64,000 bases of DNA from Streptomyces sp. MBT65 (lineage in GTDB: Bacteria > Actinomycetota > Actinomycetes > Streptomycetales > Streptomycetaceae), in the NCBI RefSeq assembly GCF_016612545.1, contig NZ_JAENRY010000016.1, positions 1 through 64,000 on the forward strand, read 5' to 3'. Under the pieces are notes generated by a model, which had not been told where the DNA came from, did no database searches, and was given only the letters and a program-made list of their open reading frames with translations. A program made the translations under genes and the position numbers. This document shows, piece after piece, positions 35,024-43,090 of this stretch; within the stretch, counting starts at the first letter, position 1; each line of letters starts with the position of its first letter.

Positions 35024-35464
35024 ATGGCCAACGTCTCGCACACCAGAGGTGACATGGCGAGCCACCCTGATGTCTCCGAAATGCAGGCGCGCTACGCCCG
35101 CATGCTCGGTGGACGCGATGTGGCGCTCGTGGACGGACCGGTGTTCCTGCTCGGTCTGTACTGCGCCGTATCCCCGTGGATACTCCACTACACGACGAGC
35201 CAGCCCGCGCTCGTGCCGCACAACCTGATCGTCGGCATCGCGATCGGCCTGCTGGCCCTCGGGTTCACCAGGGCGCCGGAGCGCATGTACGGCCTCAGTT
35301 GGGCGATGAGCGCGCTGGGCGTCTGGATGATCGTCTCGCCGTGGATCGTCGGCGACAGTCCCGACAAGGGCGTCATCCTGAACAACGTCATCATCGGCGG
35401 ACTGGCCGTGCTCCTGGGCCTGGTGTGTGCCGGTACGGCGGCGCGGAGCACTCCCAAGTCGTAG
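35024..35464 (+). CDS. SPW-repeat membrane protein
   Basis: A 146-residue protein with about four hydrophobic segments arranged as two repeats, each carrying the SPW motif (VSPWILHY at 49-56 and VSPWIVGD at 104-111). The function of SPW proteins is unknown. The ATG at 35024 follows CAAAGGAGACGC. It lies 89 bp after the LitS-like sigma gene on the same strand, so it may be its target or operon partner. Confidence 0.85.
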   Translation: MANVSHTRGDMASHPDVSEMQARYARMLGGRDVALVDGPVFLLGLYCAVSPWILHYTTSQPALVPHNLIVGIAIGLLALGFTRAPERMYGLSWAMSALGVWMIVSPWIVGDSPDKGVILNNVIIGGLAVLLGLVCAGTAARSTPKS

Positions 35465-35507
35465 CGACCCGGAACGATCGCGAACCCGAAAGGCGGGCAC
35501 GCCCCCT

Positions 35508-36278
35508 TCAGTGGTCGCCCGGCACCAGCCACGGCGACTGCGGGAGGGGGCTGCCGGTTTCGAGGACGGACTTGAGGTTGGACAGCACGGCAGGCCAGCC
35601 GCCGGACACGTCGGACAGCTCGCCCTCGTCGGCGAGGTCCTCGTGGGTGACGGTGAGGCGCACGATGTCCTCGTGCCGCCGGATGTCGTAGGTGACACGG
35701 GAGTACGTGTCCTCCCGGCCCTCGTTCTCCGGCGAGGTCCAGGTCGTCACGAGCCGGTTCGGGCGGTCGCTCTCGACGACGGTCCCGACGACGTCGGCGA
35801 TGCCGGAACCGTCGGTGCGCACATGCTCCCAGCGGGAACCCTGCCGCCAGTCGGACACATTGCTGTGGCCCCAGTAGGCGGCGGTCAGATCGGCGTCGGT
35901 GAGCGCGTCCCAGACCTTCTCGGGGGTGCTCGCGATGTAGGTGACGTAGACGAATGTCGGTTTGTCGGTCATGGCTTCCTCGGCTCGTCGTTTCAGGGCG
36001 CCGAGCGCGCGCAGGCGCGGGCGCTCGAACTTGTCGATCCAGCGCTCCTGCATCTCGTGCAGCGGCACCGGATTGAGGTAGTGCAGCTTCTCCCGCCCGC
36101 GCCGCACCGTGCTGACCAGGTTGGCGGCCTCCAGGACGGCCAGATGCTGGGTCACCGACTGACGGGTCATGTCGATTCGCCCGCACAACTCCCCGAGCGT
36201 CTGCCCGTTGTGCTCGTGCAGCCGGTCCAGCAGCCGTCGGCGGGTCTCGTCGGCCAGGGCTTTGAAGACCGCGTCCAT
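35508..36278 (-). CDS. ArsR HTH fused to AHSA1/SRPBCC domain
   Basis: A 256-residue fusion. Residues 1-95 are an ArsR winged helix (MDAVFKALADETRRRLLDRLHEHNGQTLGELCGRIDMTRQSVTQHLAVLEAANLVSTVRRGREKLHYLNPVPLHEMQERW). Residues 103-245 are an AHSA1 fold (KPTFVYVTYIASTPEKVWDALTDADLTAAYWGHSNVSDWRQGSRWEH). At the junction an internal ATG (35972, MTDKPTF) has GAGGAAG 4 nt upstream, so the second domain might also be made alone. This is the one-gene form of the pair at 15469-16472. Confidence 0.88.
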   Translation of the reverse strand: MDAVFKALADETRRRLLDRLHEHNGQTLGELCGRIDMTRQSVTQHLAVLEAANLVSTVRRGREKLHYLNPVPLHEMQERWIDKFERPRLRALGALKRRAEEAMTDKPTFVYVTYIASTPEKVWDALTDADLTAAYWGHSNVSDWRQGSRWEHVRTDGSGIADVVGTVVESDRPNRLVTTWTSPENEGREDTYSRVTYDIRRHEDIVRLTVTHEDLADEGELSDVSGGWPAVLSNLKSVLETGSPLPQSPWLVPGDH

Positions 36279-36384
36279 CCCTGAGTGGTGTTCGGATCGC
36301 ACACTCACAGTTATGCAGCCAATTGCCTGCATGTCAAGGCGAGCGGCTACCCCGCCCGCCCGATACGGGATGTTCTACGGCGCC

Positions 36385-37146
36385 TCAGCCCAGGAACGCG
36401 CCCAGCTCGCGGCGATGGGCGGCCACCCAGTCGTGCGCGCCCCGGATGTCGTCGACGACACCGCTCGCCCGCAGCCCGGCCATGCCCCGTTCGCCGCGCT
36501 CGGCGCCGGCCTCGATGCCAAGCGCGCACCGGTCCTGCCACCACAGGACCGTGTCGAGGAGCGGTTCGGTGTCGTCGAGGCCGTACGCCTCGCAGAGCAG
36601 CGCGATCCGGCGGGCCGTCGCCGGTACGTCGGTGATGCCCGGGCCGAGGTCCAGGTACTGCCAGCAGACATGGGCGAGGTCGTGGACACGCTCGCCGGGA
36701 GCGGCGAGATCCCAGTCGACGAAGGCCAGGGGGCGCCACGCGCTGTCGTAGACGGTGTTCTTGGGGGCCAGGTCGTTGTGACAGACGACGTCCTGGTCAC
36801 CGGCCTGTGGTGTGCCGTGGGTCAAGTCGTGGAAAGCGCGGACGAGTTGCGCGACACGGACCAGGCTGTCGTCGGTGCGGGCGGCGGAACGTTCGTCGGA
36901 GTCAACGGCCGCCCGGCCCTCGATGTACCGGAACACCTCGCGCCCCCGCTCGTCCGTGCCGAGAAAGCGCAGCGCTCCCGCCCACCCCCGCCGCTCGAAC
37001 AGCGCGAGCAGCCCGGTGACGTACGGCGACCGTTCCGAGGGCGTACGGCGCACGGTCTCCCCGATCCGTACGACCTCGTTGATCGCGCCTCCGCCGAGCA
37101 CCGATTCCGCCACGCGGCCCGCCTCCCTGAATTCGCTCGACCGCAC
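36385..37146 (-). CDS. Aminoglycoside phosphotransferase-family kinase
   Basis: A 253-residue kinase-fold protein. The N-terminal lobe is short, with INEVVRIGETVRRTPSERSPYVTGLLALFERRGWAGALRFLGTDERGREVFRYIEG. The catalytic loop is VCHNDLAPKNTVYD (Brenner-type HxDxxxxN) and the metal-binding motif is AFVDWDLAAPGERVHDLAHV. The nucleotide-positioning Lys is not obvious. Members phosphorylate aminoglycosides, choline or other small alcohols; resistance should not be assumed. Immediately upstream (37164) lies a decayed P-loop gene on the opposite strand. Confidence 0.88.
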   Translation of the reverse strand: MRSSEFREAGRVAESVLGGGAINEVVRIGETVRRTPSERSPYVTGLLALFERRGWAGALRFLGTDERGREVFRYIEGRAAVDSDERSAARTDDSLVRVAQLVRAFHDLTHGTPQAGDQDVVCHNDLAPKNTVYDSAWRPLAFVDWDLAAPGERVHDLAHVCWQYLDLGPGITDVPATARRIALLCEAYGLDDTEPLLDTVLWWQDRCALGIEAGAERGERGMAGLRASGVVDDIRGAHDWVAAHRRELGAFLG

Positions 37147-37163
37147 GAGTATCGCTTGGGACG

Positions 37164-37424
37164 CTCCTCGTACGGATCACGCTGCTCATCGGCGGACGCA
37201 CCGGGGTCGGGAAGGCAACCGTCGATTGGGAGGTGTCGGCGCGGCTGAACGGCCGCGGGATCGGCGGCGAGCTGGCGCGCGAGCTGGCCAACAGTGCTCG
37301 TAAAGCAGGGGTGTTGGACGAGCGGGCGCCCGTGGACACCGTCCGGGTGGTGACCGACGGGCGCTCCGACGTCGACATCGCGGGCGAGGTGCTCGCCGCG
37401 ACAGGCTGGGTCAACTACCTCTAG
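37164..37424 (+). pseudogene. Remnant of a small P-loop ATP-binding protein
   Basis: The frame reads LLVRITLLIGGRTGVGKATVDWEVSARLN, a beta strand plus a Walker A loop (GRTGVGKAT, about 37197-37223). It then jumps directly to a C-terminal helix/strand/helix (ELARELANSARKAGVLDERAPVDTVRVVTDGRSDVDIAGEVLAATGW). Roughly 100 residues containing the rest of the ATPase core appear to be missing, and no start codon with an RBS precedes the P-loop. Small streptomycete ATP-binding proteins of about 170-180 aa share both ends. An in-frame internal deletion is the simplest reading. It overlaps the APC permease stop by 4 bp. Confidence 0.6.
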
Positions 37425-38890
37425 GTACCGGCGGGTTCGGGGTCCGGGGCGGTCTCCGTGAGGAATTCCTCGGTGATCTCCTTGGGACCGAACGGCCAGA
37501 CCTTCTCCAGGCGGGCCCAGATCACGAACGCGACGCAGCCCAGGGCGAGCCAGGCCAGGGACCACTCGATGGGGTGGCGGCCCGGGGAGTTCTTGTCCGC
37601 GTAGCCGTAGATCACGCACCAGCCGACGAAGGCGATGATGCTCGGCACGGGGTAGAGCCACATCCGGTACGGACGGCGCAGGGTCGGCTGGCGTTTGCGC
37701 AGGACCGTCAGGGCGATGATCTGGGCCAGTGCCTGGACGATGACCATGACCGTGGTGAGCAACTGGATCAGGGTCGCCAGGTCCGTGTGGCGGCCGATGA
37801 GGAAGCCGATCGCCGTGATGACGCCCATGGTGGCCAGGCCCAGCATCGGGAAGCGGTGCTTGGGGTGGAGCTTGGCGTAGGGGCGGAAGAAGACGCGTTC
37901 GCGGGCGGCGTCGTAGGGCACCCGGGAGCCGCCGAGGAGCCCGGTGAAGACCGAGGCGAAGGCCGTGATCAGGATCAGGACGGTGACCGTGTCGGCGGCG
38001 CCCTTGCCCCAGGTCTTCTCCAGGACAGCCGAGGCGACCGACGTGGAGGCGATGTCGTTCACGTTCGTCATCCGGTGCCAGTCGATGACGCCCAGCGTGC
38101 CGATCTGGAGCATCAGGTAGATCGCCATGATGCCGACGATGGAGAAGAGGATCGAGCGCGGCAGGGTGCGGCCGGGGTCCTTGATCTCGGCGCCCATGTA
38201 GGCGGTGGTGTTGTAGCCGAGGTAGTCGTAGATGCCGATGGTCAGGCCGCCGGCGAAGCCGAGCCAGAAGTGGTCGCTGCCCAGGTCGAAGGCGTGTGCC
38301 GGGTAGGTGAAGGCGAGGTGCGCGCTGAAGTCGCTCGCGGCGGCCACGATGACCAGGAACACCGCGGCGATCATTACCGCCCACATCACGGCGGTGATGC
38401 GCGCGATGTTCTCGATGCCGCGCCACAGCAGGAGGATCACCACGGCGATGACGCCGAGGCCGATCAGGTCGCCGGACGTCCTGCCCAAGTCCGGTGCCAG
38501 ATAGCCGAGATACTGCACGAAGCCGACCACACCGGTGGACATGATCAGCGGGATGAAGAGCATCGCCGTCCACACGAACAGGAACGGCATCAGCCGGCCG
38601 GTGCGGTACTGGAAGGCCTGGCGCAGATAGACGTAGCTGCCCCCGGAGCCGGGCATCGCGGCGCCCATCTCGGCCCACACGAGCCCGTCGGCCAGCGCGA
38701 GGATCGCGCCCGCCACAAAGCCGATCACCGCCTGCGGGCCGCCGAACGCGGCGACCATCAGCGGGATCGTCACGAACGGACCGATGCCGCACATCTGGCT
38801 CATGTTGATGGCGGTGGCCTGGAAGAGGCCGACGCGGCGGACGAACCCGCCGTCGGGAGACGGGCTACCGGGAGGCGGACTACCGGACAT
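37421..38890 (-). CDS. APC-superfamily permease in ROK/GH2 locus, substrate uncertain
   Basis: A 489-residue transporter with about 12 hydrophobic segments. TM1 carries the unwound GIGPFVTIPLMVAAFGGPQA, and TM2-3 carries ALADGLVWAEMGAAMPGSGGSYVYLRQAF, both APC hallmarks. TM6 is IYDYLGYNTTAYMGAEIKDPGRTLPRSI. APC proteins move amino acids, polyamines or similar cationic solutes. The promoter (TTGACG-N17-TAACTT, 39000-38972) has a ROK-type operator inside it, and a matching site lies at the exo-glucosaminidase start. Glucosamine, an amino-bearing sugar, is therefore a candidate substrate; this is inference. Confidence 0.88.
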   Translation of the reverse strand: MSGSPPPGSPSPDGGFVRRVGLFQATAINMSQMCGIGPFVTIPLMVAAFGGPQAVIGFVAGAILALADGLVWAEMGAAMPGSGGSYVYLRQAFQYRTGRLMPFLFVWTAMLFIPLIMSTGVVGFVQYLGYLAPDLGRTSGDLIGLGVIAVVILLLWRGIENIARITAVMWAVMIAAVFLVIVAAASDFSAHLAFTYPAHAFDLGSDHFWLGFAGGLTIGIYDYLGYNTTAYMGAEIKDPGRTLPRSILFSIVGIMAIYLMLQIGTLGVIDWHRMTNVNDIASTSVASAVLEKTWGKGAADTVTVLILITAFASVFTGLLGGSRVPYDAARERVFFRPYAKLHPKHRFPMLGLATMGVITAIGFLIGRHTDLATLIQLLTTVMVIVQALAQIIALTVLRKRQPTLRRPYRMWLYPVPSIIAFVGWCVIYGYADKNSPGRHPIEWSLAWLALGCVAFVIWARLEKVWPFGPKEITEEFLTETAPDPEPAGT

Positions 38891-38971
38891 GGGGACTCCT
38901 GGGGCTGGTCACGGGGAGAGGGATACGGCGAGGGCGATGCGAGGTGGCCCGGTGCGGGTGACTGGGCGATA

Positions 38972-39000
38972 AAGTTAAGGAGCCTTACTAGACTCGTCAA
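38972..39000 (-). promoter_or_regulatory. Permease promoter overlapped by ROK-type operator, site 1
   Basis: Minus-strand promoter: -35 TTGACG (39000-38995), 17-bp spacer, -10 TAACTT (38977-38972). On the plus strand 38972-38991 reads AAGTTAAGGAGCCTTACTAG, which matches the reverse complement of site 2 (AAGTTAGGAAGCTTTACTAA) at 15 of 20 positions and fills the -10/spacer region. Repressor binding here would block the permease promoter and lies 41-60 bp before the ROK gene start. Confidence 0.7.
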
Positions 39001-39031
39001 GAGGCTGTCCCGGATGCCGGAGAATGATGCG

Positions 39032-40216
39032 ATGCCCGTCAGTGACGCCGTGGAGCGACCGGACCAGCCCTGGAGCCGTCAGCGGCTGCGCAGCACCAAC
39101 GCGCGGCTGCTGCTCGACCGGCTGCGTACCGCCGGTGCCGCCTCGCGCGCCCAACTCGCCCGCGAGACAGGCCTGTCGAAGCCGACGGTCTCCAGCGCGC
39201 TCGCCGCCCTGGAGGAGGCGGGCCTGGTCCACGACGTCGGTACGCAGGCTCCCGAACGCGGTCGGACCGCCGTGCTGTACGCCCCCGATCCGTCCGCCGG
39301 GTACGCGCTCGGGATCGACGTCGGCCGCAGCTGGCTGCGGGTCGCGGTGGCCAATCTGGACGGCGAGGTGGTGGCCAGGGCGGACGTCCGCAACCGGGCC
39401 CGCAGCTCGGGCGCCATGGCCGAGCTGGTGGTCGCCACCGCCCACCAGGTCGTCGCGAACTCCGAGGTCGGACCGGCCGCGGTGGTGCACGCCGTGGTGG
39501 GCACACCGGGCGTCTACGACGAGCAGCGGCGCCGGGTGCGCTACGCGATGCATCTCCCGGGCTGGGGCCGGGCCGGGCTGTTCGACCGGATGCGGGAGGA
39601 GCTGGGCGTCCCCCTTGAGGTGCACAACGACGCGAATCTCGCGGCGCTGGGCGAGTACACGTACGGCGTCGGCGCGGGCAGCCGGCTGTTCGCGTACATC
39701 ATGATCGGCACCGGTCTCGGCATGGGCGTCGTCAGCGAGGGGCGGCTGTTCACGGGAGCGCACGGCGGCGCCGGAGAGATCGGCTTCCTGCCGTGGCCGG
39801 GGCGGCAGAAGCCGGAGACGCTGGAGGACGCGGTCTCCGGGGTGGCCGTCGTGGAGGCGGCCCGCATGTTCGGCATGAGCGGTCAGCAGCTCACCGCGAA
39901 GGCCGTGTTCGACGCGGCCCGGCAGGGAAACGCCGCTGCCGTCAAGGCGGTTGAGCTGGAGGGCGAGCGGATCGCGCACACCGTGGCGGCCGCCGCTGCC
40001 GTGCTCGATCCGGACCTCGTGGTCCTCGGCGGCGGTGTCGGACACAGCGTCGATCTGCTGCTCCGCCCGGTGCGGGAGAACCTGCGCGCGCTCACTCCGC
40101 TGCGGCCGAAGATCGTGCCCAGCGCGCTGGGCGAGGACGCGGTGCTGCTGGGTGCGGTGGCCACCGCCCTGGGCACCGCGCGGGACCTGGTCTTCGAGCG
40201 CCACTCGGCGTCCTGA
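39032..40216 (+). CDS. ROK-family transcriptional repressor (CsnR/XylR-like)
   Basis: A 394-residue protein: HTH at about 13-70 (WSRQRLRSTNARLLLDRLRTAGAASRAQLARETGLSKPTVSSALAALEEAGLV) and a ROK sugar-kinase-like domain from YALGIDVGRSWLRVAVANLDGEVV. That domain includes IMIGTGLGMGVVSEGRLFTGAHGGAGEIGFLPW. The usual zinc-binding C-x-C-x4-C motif is absent after GEIG. It sits between the APC permease and the exo-glucosaminidase, and both promoters carry matching 20-bp sites, so it is very likely their shared repressor. ATG 39032 (GGAG upstream) is chosen; ATG 39014 is possible. Confidence 0.9.
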   Translation: MPVSDAVERPDQPWSRQRLRSTNARLLLDRLRTAGAASRAQLARETGLSKPTVSSALAALEEAGLVHDVGTQAPERGRTAVLYAPDPSAGYALGIDVGRSWLRVAVANLDGEVVARADVRNRARSSGAMAELVVATAHQVVANSEVGPAAVVHAVVGTPGVYDEQRRRVRYAMHLPGWGRAGLFDRMREELGVPLEVHNDANLAALGEYTYGVGAGSRLFAYIMIGTGLGMGVVSEGRLFTGAHGGAGEIGFLPWPGRQKPETLEDAVSGVAVVEAARMFGMSGQQLTAKAVFDAARQGNAAAVKAVELEGERIAHTVAAAAAVLDPDLVVLGGGVGHSVDLLLRPVRENLRALTPLRPKIVPSALGEDAVLLGAVATALGTARDLVFERHSAS

Positions 40217-40241
40217 GCAACTCGCTCACGGTCAGCGGTGA

Positions 40242-40299
40242 TTGACAGGCCCCCTTGTGCGGCCTACCTTCTGGTGCGGTTAGTAAAGCTTCCTAACTT
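40242..40299 (+). promoter_or_regulatory. Exo-glucosaminidase promoter with ROK-type operator, site 2
   Basis: TTGACA (40242-40247), 17-bp spacer, TACCTT (40265-40270): a near-consensus housekeeping promoter. The operator TTAGTAAAGCTTCCTAACTT (40280-40299) begins where transcription should start. Its core TTAG-n-AAGCTT-n-CTAA is a near palindrome. The arrangement fits repression by the ROK protein, relieved by an amino-sugar ligand. Confidence 0.75.
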
Positions 40300-40318
40300 G
40301 ACGAGGCTGGAGACCGCA

Positions 40319-43039
40319 GTGTTCCACCGCCCCGCCGTTCCCCCACTCCACAGAGGCCGTCTCGCCGCGGCCGCGATCGCCCTCGGTCTGCTGGGCACCC
40401 TCACCACCAGCGCCTGGGCGGGGGCCCGGGAGCCGTCCCCGCAGCAGCGCGCGCAGGCCCCGGTGACCGCCGTACGCCCGACCGCCGGGGCCGCCACCCC
40501 GCTGTCCGGCTACGCGATCCAGTCGTCCGCCAAGGTCACCGACTCCCCCGCGGCCGTCTCCTCCCCCGGCTATCGGGCGACCGGCTGGTATCCGGCGGGC
40601 GCGCGCTCGACGGTCCTCGCGGCCCTGATCGCCGACGGCGTGTACCCGGACCCCTTCTACTCGACCAATCAGCGGAAGATCCCGAAGGCCGACTTCCAGG
40701 TGCCGTGGTGGTACCGCAGCGACTTCACGGTCACGGACCGCACCCGGCGCACCTACCTCGACTTCAGCGGGGTGATCTCGGCGGCCGACGTCTACGTCAA
40801 CGGCAAGCGGATCGCCGAGGCCGCCGACGTCAACGGTGCTTATACACAGCACGAGTTGGACGTCACCTCGCTTGTCCGCTCCGGCACGAACACGGTCGCC
40901 TTCCGCATCCGGCCGAACGACCCGAACAAGAACCTCACCATGGGCTGGATCGACTGGCTCCAGCCGCCGCCCGACCAGAACATGGGCATCGTCCGTGACG
41001 TCCTCGTACGGCGCGGCGGCCCGGTCGCGCTGCGCGACGCCCATGTGGTGACCAGCCTGGCGGTACCGTCGCTCGCCACCGCCGACCTGACGGTGAAGGC
41101 TCAGGCCCGCAACGACTCGAACACCCCCGTCACCGCCCGGGTCAGCGGCAGCATCGGCACGAAGACCTTCGCCACGAGCGTCGCCCTCGCCGCGCACCGG
41201 ACGAAGACCGTCACCTTCGCCGTCCACCTGGACTCCCCGAAGGTCTGGTGGCCGGCGGGCATGGGCGGCCAGCCGCTCTACGGCCTCGACCTCACCGCCT
41301 CCGTCAACGGCACCCCCTCCGACACCGCGCACCAGACCTTCGGCATCCGCGACGTCCAGGCCCCGCTGAACTCCGCCGGCGACCGCCAGTACCGCATCAA
41401 CGGCCGCAAGTTGCTGATCAAGGGCGGCGGTTGGTCACCGGACGAGTTCCTGCGCTGGGACCGTACGTACGTCGAGGACCGCCTGAAGTACGCCCTCGAT
41501 CTGGGCCTGAACACCATCCGCCTGGAAGGCCACATCGAGCCGGACGAGTTCTTCGACCTGGCCGACCGCTACGGCATCCTGACCCTCCCCGGCTGGGAGT
41601 GCTGCGACAAATGGGAGGGCCAGGTCAACGGGGACGAGACCGGCGACAAGTGGACCGCCGCCGACTACCCGGTCGCCAAGGCGTCGATGGCCGCCGAGGC
41701 CGCCCGGCTGCGCGACCACCCGAGCGTGATCTCCTTCCTCATCGGCAGCGACTTCGCACCTGACGCGAGGATCGAGAAGACCTACGTCGACGCGCTGAAG
41801 GCCTCCGACTGGAAGACTCCGGTGGTCGCGGCCGCGTCGGACAACTCCTCGCCGATCACCGGCAGTTCGGGCATGAAGATGACCGGCCCCTACGACTGGA
41901 TCCCGCCCAACTACTGGTACGCCAAACGCGAGGGCGGCGCCACCGGCTTCAACTCCGAGACCAGCGCGGGCCCCGACATCCCCACCCTCGACACCCTGCG
42001 CCGCATGATGACCCCGGCCGAACTCGCCACCCTCTGGAAGGATCCGACCGCCAAGCAGTACCACCGCTCCCCGTCCCCGGTCTTCAACACCCTGAAGCTC
42101 TACGACAACGCCCTGACCGGCCGCTATGGACCGCCGACGAGCCTCACCGACTACGTCCGCAAGGCGCAGTTGGCCCAGTACGAGAACGTGCGGGCCCAGT
42201 TCGAGGCGTACGAGCGCAACGCCACCGACGCCTCGAAGCCGTCCACCGGGGTCGTCTACTGGATGTTCAACAGTGGCTGGACCTCGCTGCACTGGCAGTT
42301 GATGGACCGTTACCTCGACCAGGGCGGCGCCTACTTCGGCGCGAAGAAGGCGAACGAGCCGCTGCACATCCAGTACTCCTACGACGACCGCTCGGTCGTC
42401 GTGCTGAACAACCGGAACACGTCCGCAGACCAACTCACCGTGCGGGCAACGCTGTTCAACACCGACGGCACCCAGAGGTACGACAGGAAAGTGACCGGGG
42501 TGAAGGTCTCCGGCGGCGGCGCGCACAGCACCGCGCTCACCCTGCCCGCCTCGGTCTCCGGGCTGTCGACGACGTACCTGGTGCGGCTGACCCTGACCGA
42601 CGCGTCCGGCAAGGAGGTGAGCCGGAACGTGTACTGGCTCTCCGCCAAACCCGACACGCTCGACTGGGCGCACACCGACTGGTACTACACGCCGACGACT
42701 AGCTACGCGGACCTCAAGGGGCTCGACTCGATGGCACGGGTGCCGGTCTCGGCGACGGCGTCGACCTCGACGGGTGCGGACGGCACCTCGACCACGACCG
42801 TCACGGTGCGCAACTCCGGTAAGGGGAAGACACCTTCACTCCTCACCGACGTCCATCTCGTGGACTCGGCGGGCAAGCCGGTGCTGCCGGTCCAGTGGTC
42901 CGACAACGAAGTGAGCCTGTGGCCCGGGGAGTCGAAGACGCTGACGGTGACCTACCGGACGGCGGATCTGCGCGGGTCGGCGCCACGGGTACGGGTCTCC
43001 GGCTGGAACACGCCGGAGCGGACGGTCCCGGCGGCGTGA
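40319..43039 (+). CDS. csxA: Secreted GH2 exo-beta-D-glucosaminidase (CsxA-like)
   Basis: A 906-residue enzyme from GTG 40319 (GGAG 8 nt upstream) with a Sec signal peptide ending near SAWAGA (about residue 36). The GH2 sandwich, immunoglobulin-like and TIM-barrel domains follow. The likely acid/base is Asp478 in LIGSDFAPD and the nucleophile Glu547 in GFNSETSAG. The Ser-Asp in place of the usual Asn-Glu of GH2 marks the exo-beta-D-glucosaminidase subfamily, which trims GlcN from chitosan oligomers. The C terminus has immunoglobulin-like domains but no recognisable CBM35. It is the downstream partner of the ROK gene. Confidence 0.9.
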   Translation: MFHRPAVPPLHRGRLAAAAIALGLLGTLTTSAWAGAREPSPQQRAQAPVTAVRPTAGAATPLSGYAIQSSAKVTDSPAAVSSPGYRATGWYPAGARSTVLAALIADGVYPDPFYSTNQRKIPKADFQVPWWYRSDFTVTDRTRRTYLDFSGVISAADVYVNGKRIAEAADVNGAYTQHELDVTSLVRSGTNTVAFRIRPNDPNKNLTMGWIDWLQPPPDQNMGIVRDVLVRRGGPVALRDAHVVTSLAVPSLATADLTVKAQARNDSNTPVTARVSGSIGTKTFATSVALAAHRTKTVTFAVHLDSPKVWWPAGMGGQPLYGLDLTASVNGTPSDTAHQTFGIRDVQAPLNSAGDRQYRINGRKLLIKGGGWSPDEFLRWDRTYVEDRLKYALDLGLNTIRLEGHIEPDEFFDLADRYGILTLPGWECCDKWEGQVNGDETGDKWTAADYPVAKASMAAEAARLRDHPSVISFLIGSDFAPDARIEKTYVDALKASDWKTPVVAAASDNSSPITGSSGMKMTGPYDWIPPNYWYAKREGGATGFNSETSAGPDIPTLDTLRRMMTPAELATLWKDPTAKQYHRSPSPVFNTLKLYDNALTGRYGPPTSLTDYVRKAQLAQYENVRAQFEAYERNATDASKPSTGVVYWMFNSGWTSLHWQLMDRYLDQGGAYFGAKKANEPLHIQYSYDDRSVVVLNNRNTSADQLTVRATLFNTDGTQRYDRKVTGVKVSGGGAHSTALTLPASVSGLSTTYLVRLTLTDASGKEVSRNVYWLSAKPDTLDWAHTDWYYTPTTSYADLKGLDSMARVPVSATASTSTGADGTSTTTVTVRNSGKGKTPSLLTDVHLVDSAGKPVLPVQWSDNEVSLWPGESKTLTVTYRTADLRGSAPRVRVSGWNTPERTVPAA

Positions 43040-43049
43040 ACCCTTGAGA

Positions 43050-43085
43050 ACCGGTGGAGCCCGGCCGCCGCCGGGCCCCACCGGT
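43050..43085. terminator. Bidirectional terminator between csxA and the secreted protein gene
   Basis: An outer 8-bp stem ACCGGTGG / CCACCGGT and an inner GCCCGGC / GCCGGGC stem form one long hairpin, 11 bp from the csxA stop and 6 bp from the stop of the convergent gene. Confidence 0.75.
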
Positions 43086-43090
43086 CGTCG

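Noticed and set aside
36385..37146. Aminoglycoside resistance gene
   Set aside because: The fold is right, but most genomic members of this family act on other small molecules; no antibiotic cluster or mobile element supports resistance.
37574..39013. Long open frame running through the antisense of the APC permease into the ROK gene
   Set aside because: High G+C sequence leaves antisense frames open. Only the part from 39014/39032 has regulator motifs, while the upstream part is low-complexity Arg/Gly/Asp and mirrors the permease.
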